Part shown: piece by piece, positions 6,800 to 15,600 of the stretch | How positions within the stretch are numbered: position 1 is the stretch's first letter | Layout: each line of letters starts with the position of its first letter | NCBI GenBank assembly: GCA_041740375.1 | Contig: JBGSMB010000033.1 | Coordinates: 1-41,387 of the forward strand | Source: JBGSMB01 sp041740375 | GTDB lineage: Bacteria > Patescibacteriota > Saccharimonadia > Saccharimonadales > JAGQMS01 | Reading direction: 5' to 3' | Length of the DNA stretch: 41,387 nt | Translations under genes and position numbers: made by a program | Notes under the pieces: model-generated | The model's input: only the letters and a program-made list of their open reading frames with translations | The model's database searches: none | Told to the model about the DNA's origin: nothing

Positions 6800-7461
6800 A
6801 ACTAGTCCTATGTTCTGAAGGTTTTCATACCCCTAATACCATCGAAGCTTGTGTAAATTTAGTTGGTAAACCACAGGATCAAATAAAGATTGGGATTATT
6901 AACGAAGCGTATGCCGTAGAACAAGGAGATAAGCGCTGGGTTTTGCATAATCTGCAGTCAGTGTTTGATAATTTCAAAGCCGAAATCGATATCGTTGATC
7001 TTCTCGCATTACCTATTGACGAAGTTGAAACACGATTTGCGAATAAAGATGTTATCTTTGTGGTCGGTGGCGACACTGACTACTTAATGAGTGTTTACCA
7101 AAAAACTGGCTTCGATAAGTTACTACCTAAGCTACTGGAATCAAAAGTTTATGTTGGTAGTAGTGCTGGTTCAATGGTAGTTGGCAGTCGTATATCAGCA
7201 GCAGCCTATAAATTAATCTATGGCGAAGAAAGCAAATACAACATCACTGATTATCTTGGTCTTGTAAATCTATCAATCATGCCTCATCTAGATTCACCGG
7301 ACTTTCCGAATCGAAAAGAAACTTTGCTAGAAGCAGTAGGTAGTTTTGAGGGAAAAGTATATGGTTTACGTGATGATAGTGCCGTAGTGATAAATGAACG
7401 TGAGATATATCTGATCGGTAGCAATCCGATAGTAATAGAGAATGGAAAAATTAAGGAATGA
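6796..7461 (+). CDS. Peptidase S51 family protein (first copy)
   Basis: This 221-aa protein belongs to the S51 family (dipeptidase E/cyanophycinase type), whose members hydrolyse Asp-Xaa peptides or cyanophycin, or act on other substrates. The class-I-glutamine-amidotransferase-like fold is seen in IFVVGGDTDYL followed by the nucleophile elbow VGSSAGSMV, with the catalytic Ser near residue 122. A likely catalytic His is in IMPHLD. The start at 6796 overlaps the cupin stop; a start at 6754 would add 14 unlikely residues. It overlaps the second S51 gene by 4 bp. The two copies are clearly diverged, so they probably differ in specificity or form a heteromer. Confidence 0.82.
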   Translation: MKLVLCSEGFHTPNTIEACVNLVGKPQDQIKIGIINEAYAVEQGDKRWVLHNLQSVFDNFKAEIDIVDLLALPIDEVETRFANKDVIFVVGGDTDYLMSVYQKTGFDKLLPKLLESKVYVGSSAGSMVVGSRISAAAYKLIYGEESKYNITDYLGLVNLSIMPHLDSPDFPNRKETLLEAVGSFEGKVYGLRDDSAVVINEREIYLIGSNPIVIENGKIKE

Positions 7462-8114
7462 AAAGGTTATTCCTCGCATCAAGTGGACTGGAAGCTATCA
7501 AAACATTTGTTGGGTCTGAGCCATCTACTGTAAAGCTACTATTCATACCTACAGCAGGAAACCTTGACGAAAACATTTGGTGGATAGATAAAGACCGTGA
7601 CGTGCTGAGTAAAATGGGTTTTATAATCACAGAACTTGACATAGAGAAAGTTTCCATGCAAGAAATGGAAGATAAACTTAAAGATAGCAATATTGTCTAC
7701 ATAGCAGGCGGTAATACATTTCACTTATTAAAAACATTACGGCAAAGTGGCTTCGATAAGCTTCTCACAGATTATGTCAACAATGGAGGCTTGTATGCTG
7801 GTGCGAGTGCAGGAGCATTGGTAGCTGGTGTCGACATCGAACCTGTTTCATCAATTGACGAACCAGAAAAAGTTGAAGGTTTAGAATCAACTGTAGGCCT
7901 AGGATTTGTCGATATCGTACCAATACCTCACTATGACATGAAAGATCGAACAAAAACTATAGATGCAATTAAAGAGAAATATGGCAACAAACACGAGATA
8001 GTTCTTCTGACAGATGATCAAGCAGTACTGGTTGAAGGCAATAATTGGAAAATAGTTGATAGTTCTAGAAGCCCATTAGAACACGAATGGTTCAAACGCA
8101 ACCATCTAGAGTAG
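7458..8114 (+). CDS. Peptidase S51 family protein (second copy)
   Basis: This 218-aa S51 homologue has the binding-loop segment VYIAGGNTFHLL, the nucleophile elbow YAGASAGALVAG (Ser near residue 117) and a likely catalytic His in PIPHYD. It is closer to the dipeptidase E pattern than its neighbour. It is coupled to the upstream gene through an ATGA overlap and ends the SDR-cupin-S51-S51 unit. Repeat copy C follows 10 bp downstream. Confidence 0.85.
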   Translation: MKRLFLASSGLEAIKTFVGSEPSTVKLLFIPTAGNLDENIWWIDKDRDVLSKMGFIITELDIEKVSMQEMEDKLKDSNIVYIAGGNTFHLLKTLRQSGFDKLLTDYVNNGGLYAGASAGALVAGVDIEPVSSIDEPEKVEGLESTVGLGFVDIVPIPHYDMKDRTKTIDAIKEKYGNKHEIVLLTDDQAVLVEGNNWKIVDSSRSPLEHEWFKRNHLE

Positions 8115-8124
8115 TTATTGAAAA

Positions 8125-8220
8125 GGCGAATACTACCCCGGCACGAGTCAGGTTCTATGCGTACACTGAGAAGGCATAAGAAAGAAAATACTTTAATAAC
8201 ACAACTGTTGTAGCTACCTG
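8125..8220. repeat. Intergenic repeat, copy C
   Basis: It shares the left extension GGCGAATACTACC..CAGGTTC with copy A and the core TATGCGTACACTGAGAAGG to AAGAAAGAAAA (8157-8189). CAGGT (8149-8153) can pair with ACCTG (8216-8220) around the core. It lies between the S51 operon and the next single gene. Confidence 0.68.
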
Positions 8221-8301
8221 TATTTTTCTAGAAACTCGAAACAGTGAAGAGGCTTTACTGTGGCTTTAGGAACTTAAAAACAAATGTGTCATAGTTATGG
8301 T

Positions 8302-8742
8302 ATGTCTGAAGATTACAAACTAGCTGAAAATGTAGTTACCGCCAACAACAAAGGTAGCTATAACGTATACATAACCAAAGACAAAATTTACTTTGTATCC
8401 ATCGATAATTACACTCCAGAACTTAGAAGATTAAGTAATATCAGCGGAACTTTGGGAGGCATAGGAGGAGTATTAGGTATTGTAGGTATATTCCTGATAA
8501 GTATCCCAATTGGCATTTTTATATCCCCGCGCTACAACAGAGAGAAGGAAAAAGCTCTAGAGAAAATGAAGGACATAAGCGTTCAAGAACTTGAAAAGTT
8601 AAAAGGTTACAGTTGCATGCGACAAGAAGTTGAGTTTGAAAAAACAAAAAAGGAAGACTACAAAGTCCACATTGGCAAGGATTGGCTACTTCTTACCGAA
8701 ACAGATGCATCAAGTCTTCATAATGAGCTAACAGAGAAGTAG
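8302..8742 (+). CDS. Small membrane-associated protein of unknown function
   Basis: I do not recognise this protein. From the preferred ATG at 8302 it has 146 residues (an ATG at 8284 would add six). It has a glycine-rich hydrophobic stretch (GGIGGVLGIVGIFLISIPIGIF) around residues 50-72, probably one membrane span or a tight hairpin. A basic cytoplasmic-looking segment and a charged C-terminal strand domain with two similar halves follow (both contain a V-x-I strand pattern such as YNVYITKDKIYFV and YKVHIGKDWLLL). It is a single gene between repeat C and a strong terminator. Confidence 0.65.
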   Translation: MSEDYKLAENVVTANNKGSYNVYITKDKIYFVSIDNYTPELRRLSNISGTLGGIGGVLGIVGIFLISIPIGIFISPRYNREKEKALEKMKDISVQELEKLKGYSCMRQEVEFEKTKKEDYKVHIGKDWLLLTETDASSLHNELTEK

Positions 8743-8768
8743 ATTAATTGTTCTGATATACTTCGCTT

Positions 8769-8820
8769 AAGAGGTTTGTGTCGCCCAGTGCATTTGCGAG
8801 GAGACACAAGCCTCTTTTTT
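8769..8820 (+). terminator. Rho-independent terminator
   Basis: AAGAGGTTTGTGTC (8769-8782) pairs with GACACAAGCCTCTT (8802-8815) with one G-U pair, and six T residues end the run. It ends the cassette region and isolates the CBASS operon that starts 60 bp later. Confidence 0.88.
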
Positions 8821-8865
8821 ATGTAAATAAGCATTAGCACTTAGACATGTAGAGTGCCAGCTTTA

Positions 8866-8874
8866 TGGTATAAT
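8866..8874 (+). promoter_or_regulatory. Extended -10 promoter of the CBASS operon, leaderless type
   Basis: TGGTATAAT is a perfect extended -10 and ends 6 nt before the ATG at 8881, so the transcript should begin at the start codon. This supports 8881 over the GTG at 8854 as the start. Confidence 0.6.
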
Positions 8875-8880
8875 GGGCAT

Positions 8881-9438
8881 ATGGGTAACGAACTATTATT
8901 TGGGATAATGGGTAGCACCGCAACAGAGGCCACAAAAGGGTTTCTTGAGGTAGTTGGTCTTGCTACAACTCTTATTGCCGTTATTGTTTTCTTTATGGCT
9001 GTTCTCGCTTGGTTTCTCGGCATTAGCCCACTACTTTACAGACTAGGACTCGGCCGATGGCGAAGGAAAATATCAGTTTTAGCCAATAGCGACAACTATC
9101 CGTCTCTACAGAAAGATCTAATCAGCTCGGGAGTATTTCGAGCCAAAAACGTAGAACATGTAACCAGTAAAAGCCTTGCAGACGTTAAGAATAGTAACCT
9201 TATTCTTGTTGACTACAGCTCTTTTACGCCCGCTCAGATAAAGACCATAATTGGTAACAAGCAATCTAGTGCAGGTATGGTCGTTTACTTTCCTGACTTC
9301 TCTCCAACTAACCGTGTTCCCGACGATATCTTGAAGCTAATAAACGATGAACCACACTCTGTCCTAGTTAATTTCAGGGGTAGGCTAATAAACGACATCT
9401 TAATAACTTTACTGAGCACCAGTTATGAAAAGAGCTGA
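8881..9438 (+). CDS. Membrane-anchored CBASS effector candidate
   Basis: This 185-aa protein has one N-terminal membrane span (about residues 23-47, rich in V, L, I, F, ending FLGISPLLYRLGLG), then a soluble alpha/beta domain with Rossmann-like strands (KISVLANSD, NLILVDYSS, AGMVVYFPD, SVLVNFRGR). I know this arrangement as a frequent partner of CD-NTases that carry a C-terminal AGS-C domain. The soluble part is probably the cyclic-nucleotide sensor, and the membrane part would damage or depolarise the membrane. It overlaps the nucleotidyltransferase gene by 14 bp. No catalytic motif is visible, so the killing mechanism is inferred from context. Confidence 0.65.
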   Translation: MGNELLFGIMGSTATEATKGFLEVVGLATTLIAVIVFFMAVLAWFLGISPLLYRLGLGRWRRKISVLANSDNYPSLQKDLISSGVFRAKNVEHVTSKSLADVKNSNLILVDYSSFTPAQIKTIIGNKQSSAGMVVYFPDFSPTNRVPDDILKLINDEPHSVLVNFRGRLINDILITLLSTSYEKS

Positions 9439-10744
9439 GCTAAACGAACCACTTCGAGTATACGCTCGGGGACTTTCTCCGACAGCCACCGAACGTGATC
9501 TAATTACTAAAATATATGGCTCAATAAATTCTTTGCTAGGTACTGCTAATTGTATCCAAATCGGTTCATATCCACGCTGTACGGCAATTACACCCCTTCA
9601 TGATTTAGATGTCCTGTATGTTTTAGGAAGGTGGGACGAAAAGAATCACAGCCCCGAATCAACACTACAGCAGCTCTACAATAACTTACTTCACAACTAC
9701 AGTAACCCAACCAATTACGACGTAAGTCTTTCGAGACAGACCCATTCTGTTACTATTGAATTCAATGAAGGTAACGACATAGCACTGTCCGTAGACATTG
9801 TTCCAGCCTATACATTTTCCTCAAACCAATATGGTGACCCTACCTATAAGGTGCCTGAAGTAATAAAACAGTCGAACCACGAAGTACGTCATCGCTCACA
9901 ATGGGATCCCTACCAAGACGGTGCTTGGATACACTCAGATCCGCGTGGTTACATATCTGTAGCAACAGAAGTCAATTCAGAGAATAGTGATTTTAGAAAA
10001 GCGGTTAAAATCGTAAAAGTCTGGAAGCATCATTTAAAGAATGCCGATGAAAATCTCAAGTTAAAGTCATTCCATCTTGAACAAGTAATAACAAAAATGT
10101 TCCAAGACGATCCCTTACTCGATATGTTTGATGCTTTATTTAACTTTTTCGTGGATTTACCATCTGTTATTTCTACGCCTAATCAGATAGCAGATCGTGC
10201 AAATTCGAATAAATACATTGATGACTATTTGGTAGACTTAACCGATAGTCATAAGAACAAAATCATTTCTGCACGAGACAATGTTCTTATCTCTCTGGAA
10301 AATATCAAACCAACTACGGATATTTCGGAGATATTAGAGCCTAACTTCAAACAGCGTAACCGAGATGAGAAATTTATGTTTGATCACCGTGTACCCTTGC
10401 ACATAGATCACGACAATAGACAACTTGCTATACATTACGATGAAGCCACGCCGAATCGACTAGAACGAAGACTAGCAAGCCGAAAACATCAACCAATTGG
10501 TAACAAATTATACTTCAAGATTATTGAGGGTTTTGACGATGCAATGACATATTTTTGGAAAGTCAAAAACTCAGATAGTTTAGATGCAGATAAACGACGT
10601 GGCGAAATAACAAAAGGTGGTACAAAAAACCATCCAGAAACAACAGCTTGGCCGGGTGAACATTATGTTGAATGTTACGCTGTTAATGAAGAGGGTGTCT
10701 GCACCGATTTTGCACGAGTCGAAGTTCCTATTGCAGCTCAATAG
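9425..10744 (+). CDS. CBASS nucleotidyltransferase (CD-NTase) with AGS-C domain
   Basis: This 439-aa protein is a cGAS/DncV-like nucleotidyltransferase that should make a cyclic oligonucleotide alarm signal on phage infection. The active site is complete: GSYPR (Gly47-Ser48), the DxD pair Asp60 and Asp62 (PLHDLDVL), and the third acidic residue Asp124 (SVDIVPAY). Residues from about 350 to 437 match the AGS-C domain (FKIIEGFDDAMTYFWKVKN, then GEHYVECYAVNEEGVC). With the upstream membrane protein it forms a minimal two-gene CBASS. No Cap2/Cap3 ubiquitin-like or HORMA/TRIP genes are nearby, which fits a type I system. Confidence 0.85.
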   Translation: MKRAELNEPLRVYARGLSPTATERDLITKIYGSINSLLGTANCIQIGSYPRCTAITPLHDLDVLYVLGRWDEKNHSPESTLQQLYNNLLHNYSNPTNYDVSLSRQTHSVTIEFNEGNDIALSVDIVPAYTFSSNQYGDPTYKVPEVIKQSNHEVRHRSQWDPYQDGAWIHSDPRGYISVATEVNSENSDFRKAVKIVKVWKHHLKNADENLKLKSFHLEQVITKMFQDDPLLDMFDALFNFFVDLPSVISTPNQIADRANSNKYIDDYLVDLTDSHKNKIISARDNVLISLENIKPTTDISEILEPNFKQRNRDEKFMFDHRVPLHIDHDNRQLAIHYDEATPNRLERRLASRKHQPIGNKLYFKIIEGFDDAMTYFWKVKNSDSLDADKRRGEITKGGTKNHPETTAWPGEHYVECYAVNEEGVCTDFARVEVPIAAQ

Positions 10745-10745
10745 A

Positions 10746-10823
10746 AATCTCCATTTCATCATGAAATGGAGATTCCAGGCGATGTAAAAACTCTATTAGC
10801 AGATTGAACGTTGGAATCGCCTG
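10746..10823. other. Compound inverted repeats between CBASS and hsdR
   Basis: A perfect 13-bp stem, AATCTCCATTTCA (10746-10758) with TGAAATGGAGATT (10762-10774), has a 3-nt loop. It overlaps a second inverted repeat CAGGCGAT (10776-10783) with ATCGCCTG (10816-10823). GATTCCA (10771-10777) can also pair with TGGAATC (10812-10818), so the structures compete. No T run follows, so it is not a classical terminator, although it could still end CBASS transcription. Confidence 0.6.
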
Positions 10824-10888
10824 TCACTAGCTATGCTCACGATTATTATTTGTATTACTTTTAGTTTCGTTTACAGATGATAAGAGTC

Positions 10889-10894
10889 TATAAT
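10889..10894 (+). promoter_or_regulatory. -10 box of the restriction operon
   Basis: A consensus TATAAT lies 10 nt before the preferred hsdR start at 10905, giving a leader of only a few bases. No ribosome site is visible. Confidence 0.45.
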
Positions 10895-10904
10895 ATTGTG
10901 TAAT

Positions 10905-13900
10905 ATGGCATTCAATGAAGACACTAGAGTTAAAATCCCTGCGCTTATACATTTGACTAGACTCGGCTATGTATATTTCTCTCTGAAAGACCCTCAATAC
11001 ACAATAGATCCTGACACAACGATTATTTCTAGCGAACTAAAGAAACAGCTACGGTTACTCAACGAAGATGCAACTCCAGAGTTAATCGATCAAGAGCTAC
11101 GTAATATACACGAAGAACTTAACTACGATGATTTGGGTAGAGCATTCTTCAACCGATTGATCGGTGAAGGCGAAGGTAACTTAAGACTTATTGACTGGGA
11201 TAACTTCTCAAAAAATTCATTCCACGTTACTACCGAGCTAACAAACAAGAATGACGATGATGAATTCCGGCCAGACATTACAGTATTCGTGAATGGATTG
11301 CCACTGTCATTTATTGAGGTTAAAAAGCCAAACAACCAAGAAGGTATCAAGGCTGAACGTGACCGTATTCACACTCGATTTAAAAATGATAAATTTCGCC
11401 GCTTCATCAATATGACGCAATTGATCATATTCTCAAATAACATGGAATATGACGATTCTGATAACAACCTACTTCAGGGCGCATTCTATGCAACAACTGC
11501 AAAAAACTCAGATACGCACTTCAATAACTTTCGAGAACAAAAGAAATCAGAATACATTGATGAAATAAAGGAAATTGACGAAAAAACAGAAGACTTTATT
11601 CTTGCAGACAGCAACTGCAAAGTGATCAAGCATTCACCTGAGTTTCTAACCAATAGAGATATCGATACACCCACTAACCGAATACTCTCTTCACTTCTCA
11701 GCCTCGATAGACTAAAAGATTTATTGAAGTACGCAATTTGTTACGTCAATGAGGTTGATGAGGACACCGGCAAAGTAAGCATTCAGAAGCACATAATGCG
11801 CTATCCTCAGTTCTTCGCAACGAAAGCTATTAAGTCTAAACTAGATGAAGGTACGAAAAACGGTGTCATTTGGCATACACAAGGCTCTGGCAAAACGGCC
11901 TTAGCATTCTACAACGTACGCTCACTTAAAGATTACTTCGCAAAAAAAGGCATAATACCGAAATTCTACTTTATTGTGGACCGTATTGATCTCGCCAATC
12001 AGGCAAAGGATGAATTCAGCAAAAGAGGGTTGGCTGTAAAAACTATCGACAGCAAAGACTCGCTCATGAAGGATTTCGAGAAGAATACTTCAACTGAAGG
12101 TATAACTGTTCTGAATGTTCATAAGTTCAGAGAAGACACGGTGGCGCTAGATGATAGTGGCTATGACATTAACTTGCAGAGAGTGTTCTTTATAGACGAA
12201 GCGCATAGAAGTTATGACCCTAAAGGTTCATTCTTAGCTAATCTTTATAACTCAGATAAGAGCTCAATCAAAATTGCACTCACTGGAACACCTCTAATCA
12301 TCTACAAAGATCATGATGATCGAGGCGATGTTAAAGATTCATCACAAAAAGAAGACAGTAAGACAACACGAAATATTTTCGGAAACTATATTCACAAGTA
12401 TTACTACAACGACTCAATCCGTGATGGTTACACGTTAAAGCTATTGCGTGAAGAAATAGAAACAAGCTACAAAGAAATTATTAGGGGTGTCATAAGTGAT
12501 ATCAAAGTCCAGTCGGGCGATATCGATAAGAGAGATCTTTACGCACATGAAAAGTTTGTAACTCCGATGCTTGGGTATATAGTCAATGATTTCAAGAATT
12601 CTCGTATACGATTCGGTGAAAAGTCTATTGGTGGCATGGTTGTTTGCGACAGCTCTGATCAAGCACGAGAGATGTTCCGAATTTTTAACGAAACTGCCAG
12701 TGAGCACAACTTAACATCAGCTCTTATCCTTCATGATGAAGATGATAAAGATACACGTAAGAAAAAGACTAAAGCCTTTAAAGACGGGAAAATTGATCTG
12801 CTATTCGTCTATTCAATGCTCTTAACTGGCTTTGATGCACCTAGACTAAAGAAACTCTATCTCGGACGCAAGATTCGTGCACATAACCTTCTGCAAACAC
12901 TTACACGAGTCAACCGGCCATATAAGAACTTCAAGCTTGGATACGTGGTAGATTTTGCAGACATTTCTGCTGAATTTGAGATTACTAACCAAGCCTACTT
13001 CCGTGAATTAAAATCTGAATATAGCGAGAATCTTGATGACGAAGATCCATCAAACATTTTCGGCTCTTTGTTTATGAGTAAAGCGGAAATTGATGAGCAG
13101 ATAAAAGAAGTTGAATTGGCAATAGCCGACTTTACTACCGAGAACCTCGAAACATTCAGTAGCCAAATAACTGCGATAGATAGTCGAGAGCAAATTCTAC
13201 AGCTAAAAAATGCGCTTGAATCTGCGCGTGATGTTTATAACGTCGCAAGACTATTAGGGTATACGGAGATACTCGATAAGTTAGATTTTAAGATGTTAGC
13301 AAAACTCCTCACTATGGTTAGTGACCGTTTAAAACTCCTCAATCTAAAAGAAGCAATGAATGACGTTAACTCAAAAGAGCTGCTTAATACAGCGATAGAA
13401 GATGTTGTATTCAGCTTTGTGAAAACTGGAGAAGAAGAACTAAGACTTCTATCTGAAGATCTTCATAATATTGCCGGTAAGGTTAGATCTGAATTAGATA
13501 AAAACTTTAATAAAAAAGATCCTGAGTGGCTCAGTCTTTACGAAGCGTTCCTGCGATTACTTGATAAGCACAATATTGATCCAAACGCAGAAGATCTCAA
13601 AAACATGCAGTTTGAAAGCGAATCATTAAAGCAGATATTTGATCAAATCAAAGAACTTAATCGCAAGAATTCTCAACTACTCGCTAAGTTTGACGGTGAC
13701 CGGAAATTTGCAGTTATATTCAAAAGACACCAAGCTACAGGAAAAGTTAGTGACAACATGCCACTTTATAACCTACTTGATGATGCTAAGGCAAAAATTG
13801 ATGCTAGGTTAAGTCAAAACCAAAACCTCCTCGCAAATACGGGCTATTTTAGGCAAGCTACAGGAGAAGATATTCTCGATAGCTTCCAATCAGGCAAATA

Positions 13901-13979
13901 CGAAGTTGATTCAGGCATAGTGCGAACACTGGTAACTCATACTGCTGACGAATACATAAACGAATACCAGGGAGAATAA
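10905..13979 (+). CDS. hsdR: Type I restriction endonuclease subunit R
   Basis: This 1024-aa protein is the motor and nuclease subunit of a type I restriction system. The N-terminal nuclease domain has the PD-(D/E)XK core (DITVFVNG, then FIEVKK, about residues 120-140). The SF2 translocase follows with Walker A (HTQGSGKT, near residue 325), DEAH (FIDEAHRSYD, near 430) and LTGTPL. The C-terminal helical region that binds the methylase is present. A TTG at 10896 overlaps the transcription start region, so the ATG at 10905 is preferred. It is intact and is followed after one base by hsdM. Confidence 0.95.
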   Translation: MAFNEDTRVKIPALIHLTRLGYVYFSLKDPQYTIDPDTTIISSELKKQLRLLNEDATPELIDQELRNIHEELNYDDLGRAFFNRLIGEGEGNLRLIDWDNFSKNSFHVTTELTNKNDDDEFRPDITVFVNGLPLSFIEVKKPNNQEGIKAERDRIHTRFKNDKFRRFINMTQLIIFSNNMEYDDSDNNLLQGAFYATTAKNSDTHFNNFREQKKSEYIDEIKEIDEKTEDFILADSNCKVIKHSPEFLTNRDIDTPTNRILSSLLSLDRLKDLLKYAICYVNEVDEDTGKVSIQKHIMRYPQFFATKAIKSKLDEGTKNGVIWHTQGSGKTALAFYNVRSLKDYFAKKGIIPKFYFIVDRIDLANQAKDEFSKRGLAVKTIDSKDSLMKDFEKNTSTEGITVLNVHKFREDTVALDDSGYDINLQRVFFIDEAHRSYDPKGSFLANLYNSDKSSIKIALTGTPLIIYKDHDDRGDVKDSSQKEDSKTTRNIFGNYIHKYYYNDSIRDGYTLKLLREEIETSYKEIIRGVISDIKVQSGDIDKRDLYAHEKFVTPMLGYIVNDFKNSRIRFGEKSIGGMVVCDSSDQAREMFRIFNETASEHNLTSALILHDEDDKDTRKKKTKAFKDGKIDLLFVYSMLLTGFDAPRLKKLYLGRKIRAHNLLQTLTRVNRPYKNFKLGYVVDFADISAEFEITNQAYFRELKSEYSENLDDEDPSNIFGSLFMSKAEIDEQIKEVELAIADFTTENLETFSSQITAIDSREQILQLKNALESARDVYNVARLLGYTEILDKLDFKMLAKLLTMVSDRLKLLNLKEAMNDVNSKELLNTAIEDVVFSFVKTGEEELRLLSEDLHNIAGKVRSELDKNFNKKDPEWLSLYEAFLRLLDKHNIDPNAEDLKNMQFESESLKQIFDQIKELNRKNSQLLAKFDGDRKFAVIFKRHQATGKVSDNMPLYNLLDDAKAKIDARLSQNQNLLANTGYFRQATGEDILDSFQSGKYEVDSGIVRTLVTHTADEYINEYQGE

Positions 13980-13980
13980 A

Positions 13981-15600
13981 ATGGAAGTTACTGAATTTTC
14001 TAATAAAGCGAAGCAGTTGATAGATGATATTAAAGGCATTTGTGCCAGTGCAGGGCTTGGTGGCGATGCAAATGAATATAAGATAGTCACTCAGAGCTTT
14101 TTATATAAATTCCTTAACGACAAGTTCATGTTCGAAGTTGGAAAAGTTAATCCAAACCTAAAAACATATGAAGATCTTAAAGCACTAAGTGATAACGAAT
14201 ATGACTTACTGCTAATAAAAATTGGTACTAAAACGGCTCATCTAAAACCCGAGCATCTATTGGAGTTTTTATTTACAAAACAAAACGATTCCGACTTTGC
14301 CAAGCTTTTCGATAATACTTTAAACGATATCGCCGTAAACAACTCCGATGTGTTCTCTGTGCATACCTCAGGCAATACAGAAATACGACTATTCGAAGAA
14401 GAGCTATTGCAAGATGCTGTGAATGACAAATCTCAGCATGATGTAACGGCTCGACAAATTGTTAATAAGCTAACAAACAGTAAGTTTAATTTTGACGCTA
14501 TTTTCGCGGCAGGTTTTGACTTCTTCTCGACACTGTTCGAGTACATGATAAAAGACTACAACAAGGATGGTGGTGGTAAATATGCCGAATATTACACACC
14601 TCACTCAATTGCAAAAATCATGGCGGAAATCTTAGTTGGAGATGACAAGCCAAGTAATGTGACTGCTTATGATCCTGCCGCAGGTTCAGGTACGCTTTTG
14701 ATGAATATAGCACATAAGATTGGGCCCGATAAGTGCACTATATATTCACAAGATTTATCACAGAAATCTTCAAACCTATTACGACTCAACCTAATTCTTA
14801 ACAACCTCAGCCACTCAATTGACCATATCGTTCAGGGCAATACAATAAAAGAACCGAAGCATATAACAAGCAAATTTGACTACATAGTAAGTAACCCGCC
14901 ATTCAAACTAGATTTCTCAGAAGATCACGATCACATTACCAGCTCTCCTAATTTTAATGACAGATTCTTTGCAGGTATTCCAAATATTTCCAATAAAGAC
15001 AAAGATAAAATGGCCATTTACTTACTATTCATTCAGCACATTATGTTTAGTTTATCTGATAAAGGTCGTGCTGCAGTGGTTGTTCCCACGGGATTTCTAA
15101 CTGCTCAAAGCAACATAGAAAAGACAATTAGATCTAAATTAGTTGATAATAAGTGGCTAAAAGGTGTCGTATCTATGCCATCAAACATTTTCGCCACTAC
15201 CGGTACGAATGTTTCTGTATTGTTGATAGATAAAACTAATACTAAAAAAGTAGTACTGGTTGATGCATCAAAGCTAGGAACGAAAGTTAAAGATGGTAAA
15301 AATCAAAAAACCTTACTTAGTACCAAAGATGAGCAAATAATTATTGACGCATTTAGTACCGGAGAATCTATAGAAGATTTTTCTGTTGTGCTGGATTATG
15401 ACGAAATTGCGGTTAAAAATTATAGTTTTAGCGCCGGTCAATATTTCGATATAAAAATTGAATACTCAGAAATTACTAATATTGAATTTAATCAAAAACT
15501 AGCTAAGCATATATCAGAACTTAACGAACTATTTGAGAAGTCCAAGAAGTATGAGGTTGAATTAATTCAACGATTGGACAAGATAAAATATGAAGAATAA
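13981..15600 (+). CDS. hsdM: Type I restriction system methyltransferase subunit M
   Basis: This 539-aa N6-adenine methyltransferase has the SAM-binding motif (DPAAGSGTLL, near residue 230) and catalytic NPPF (SNPPFKL, near 304). The N-terminal helical domain typical of HsdM is present (FLYKFLNDKFMFE). It methylates the host's own sites and is part of the restriction complex. It starts one base after hsdR ends and overlaps hsdS by 11 bp. Confidence 0.95.
   Translation: MEVTEFSNKAKQLIDDIKGICASAGLGGDANEYKIVTQSFLYKFLNDKFMFEVGKVNPNLKTYEDLKALSDNEYDLLLIKIGTKTAHLKPEHLLEFLFTKQNDSDFAKLFDNTLNDIAVNNSDVFSVHTSGNTEIRLFEEELLQDAVNDKSQHDVTARQIVNKLTNSKFNFDAIFAAGFDFFSTLFEYMIKDYNKDGGGKYAEYYTPHSIAKIMAEILVGDDKPSNVTAYDPAAGSGTLLMNIAHKIGPDKCTIYSQDLSQKSSNLLRLNLILNNLSHSIDHIVQGNTIKEPKHITSKFDYIVSNPPFKLDFSEDHDHITSSPNFNDRFFAGIPNISNKDKDKMAIYLLFIQHIMFSLSDKGRAAVVVPTGFLTAQSNIEKTIRSKLVDNKWLKGVVSMPSNIFATTGTNVSVLLIDKTNTKKVVLVDASKLGTKVKDGKNQKTLLSTKDEQIIIDAFSTGESIEDFSVVLDYDEIAVKNYSFSAGQYFDIKIEYSEITNIEFNQKLAKHISELNELFEKSKKYEVELIQRLDKIKYEE

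Noticed and set aside
12441..12707. 88-codon minus-strand frame within hsdR
   Set aside because: It lies inside the conserved helicase region of an intact gene and shows no ribosome site or family pattern.
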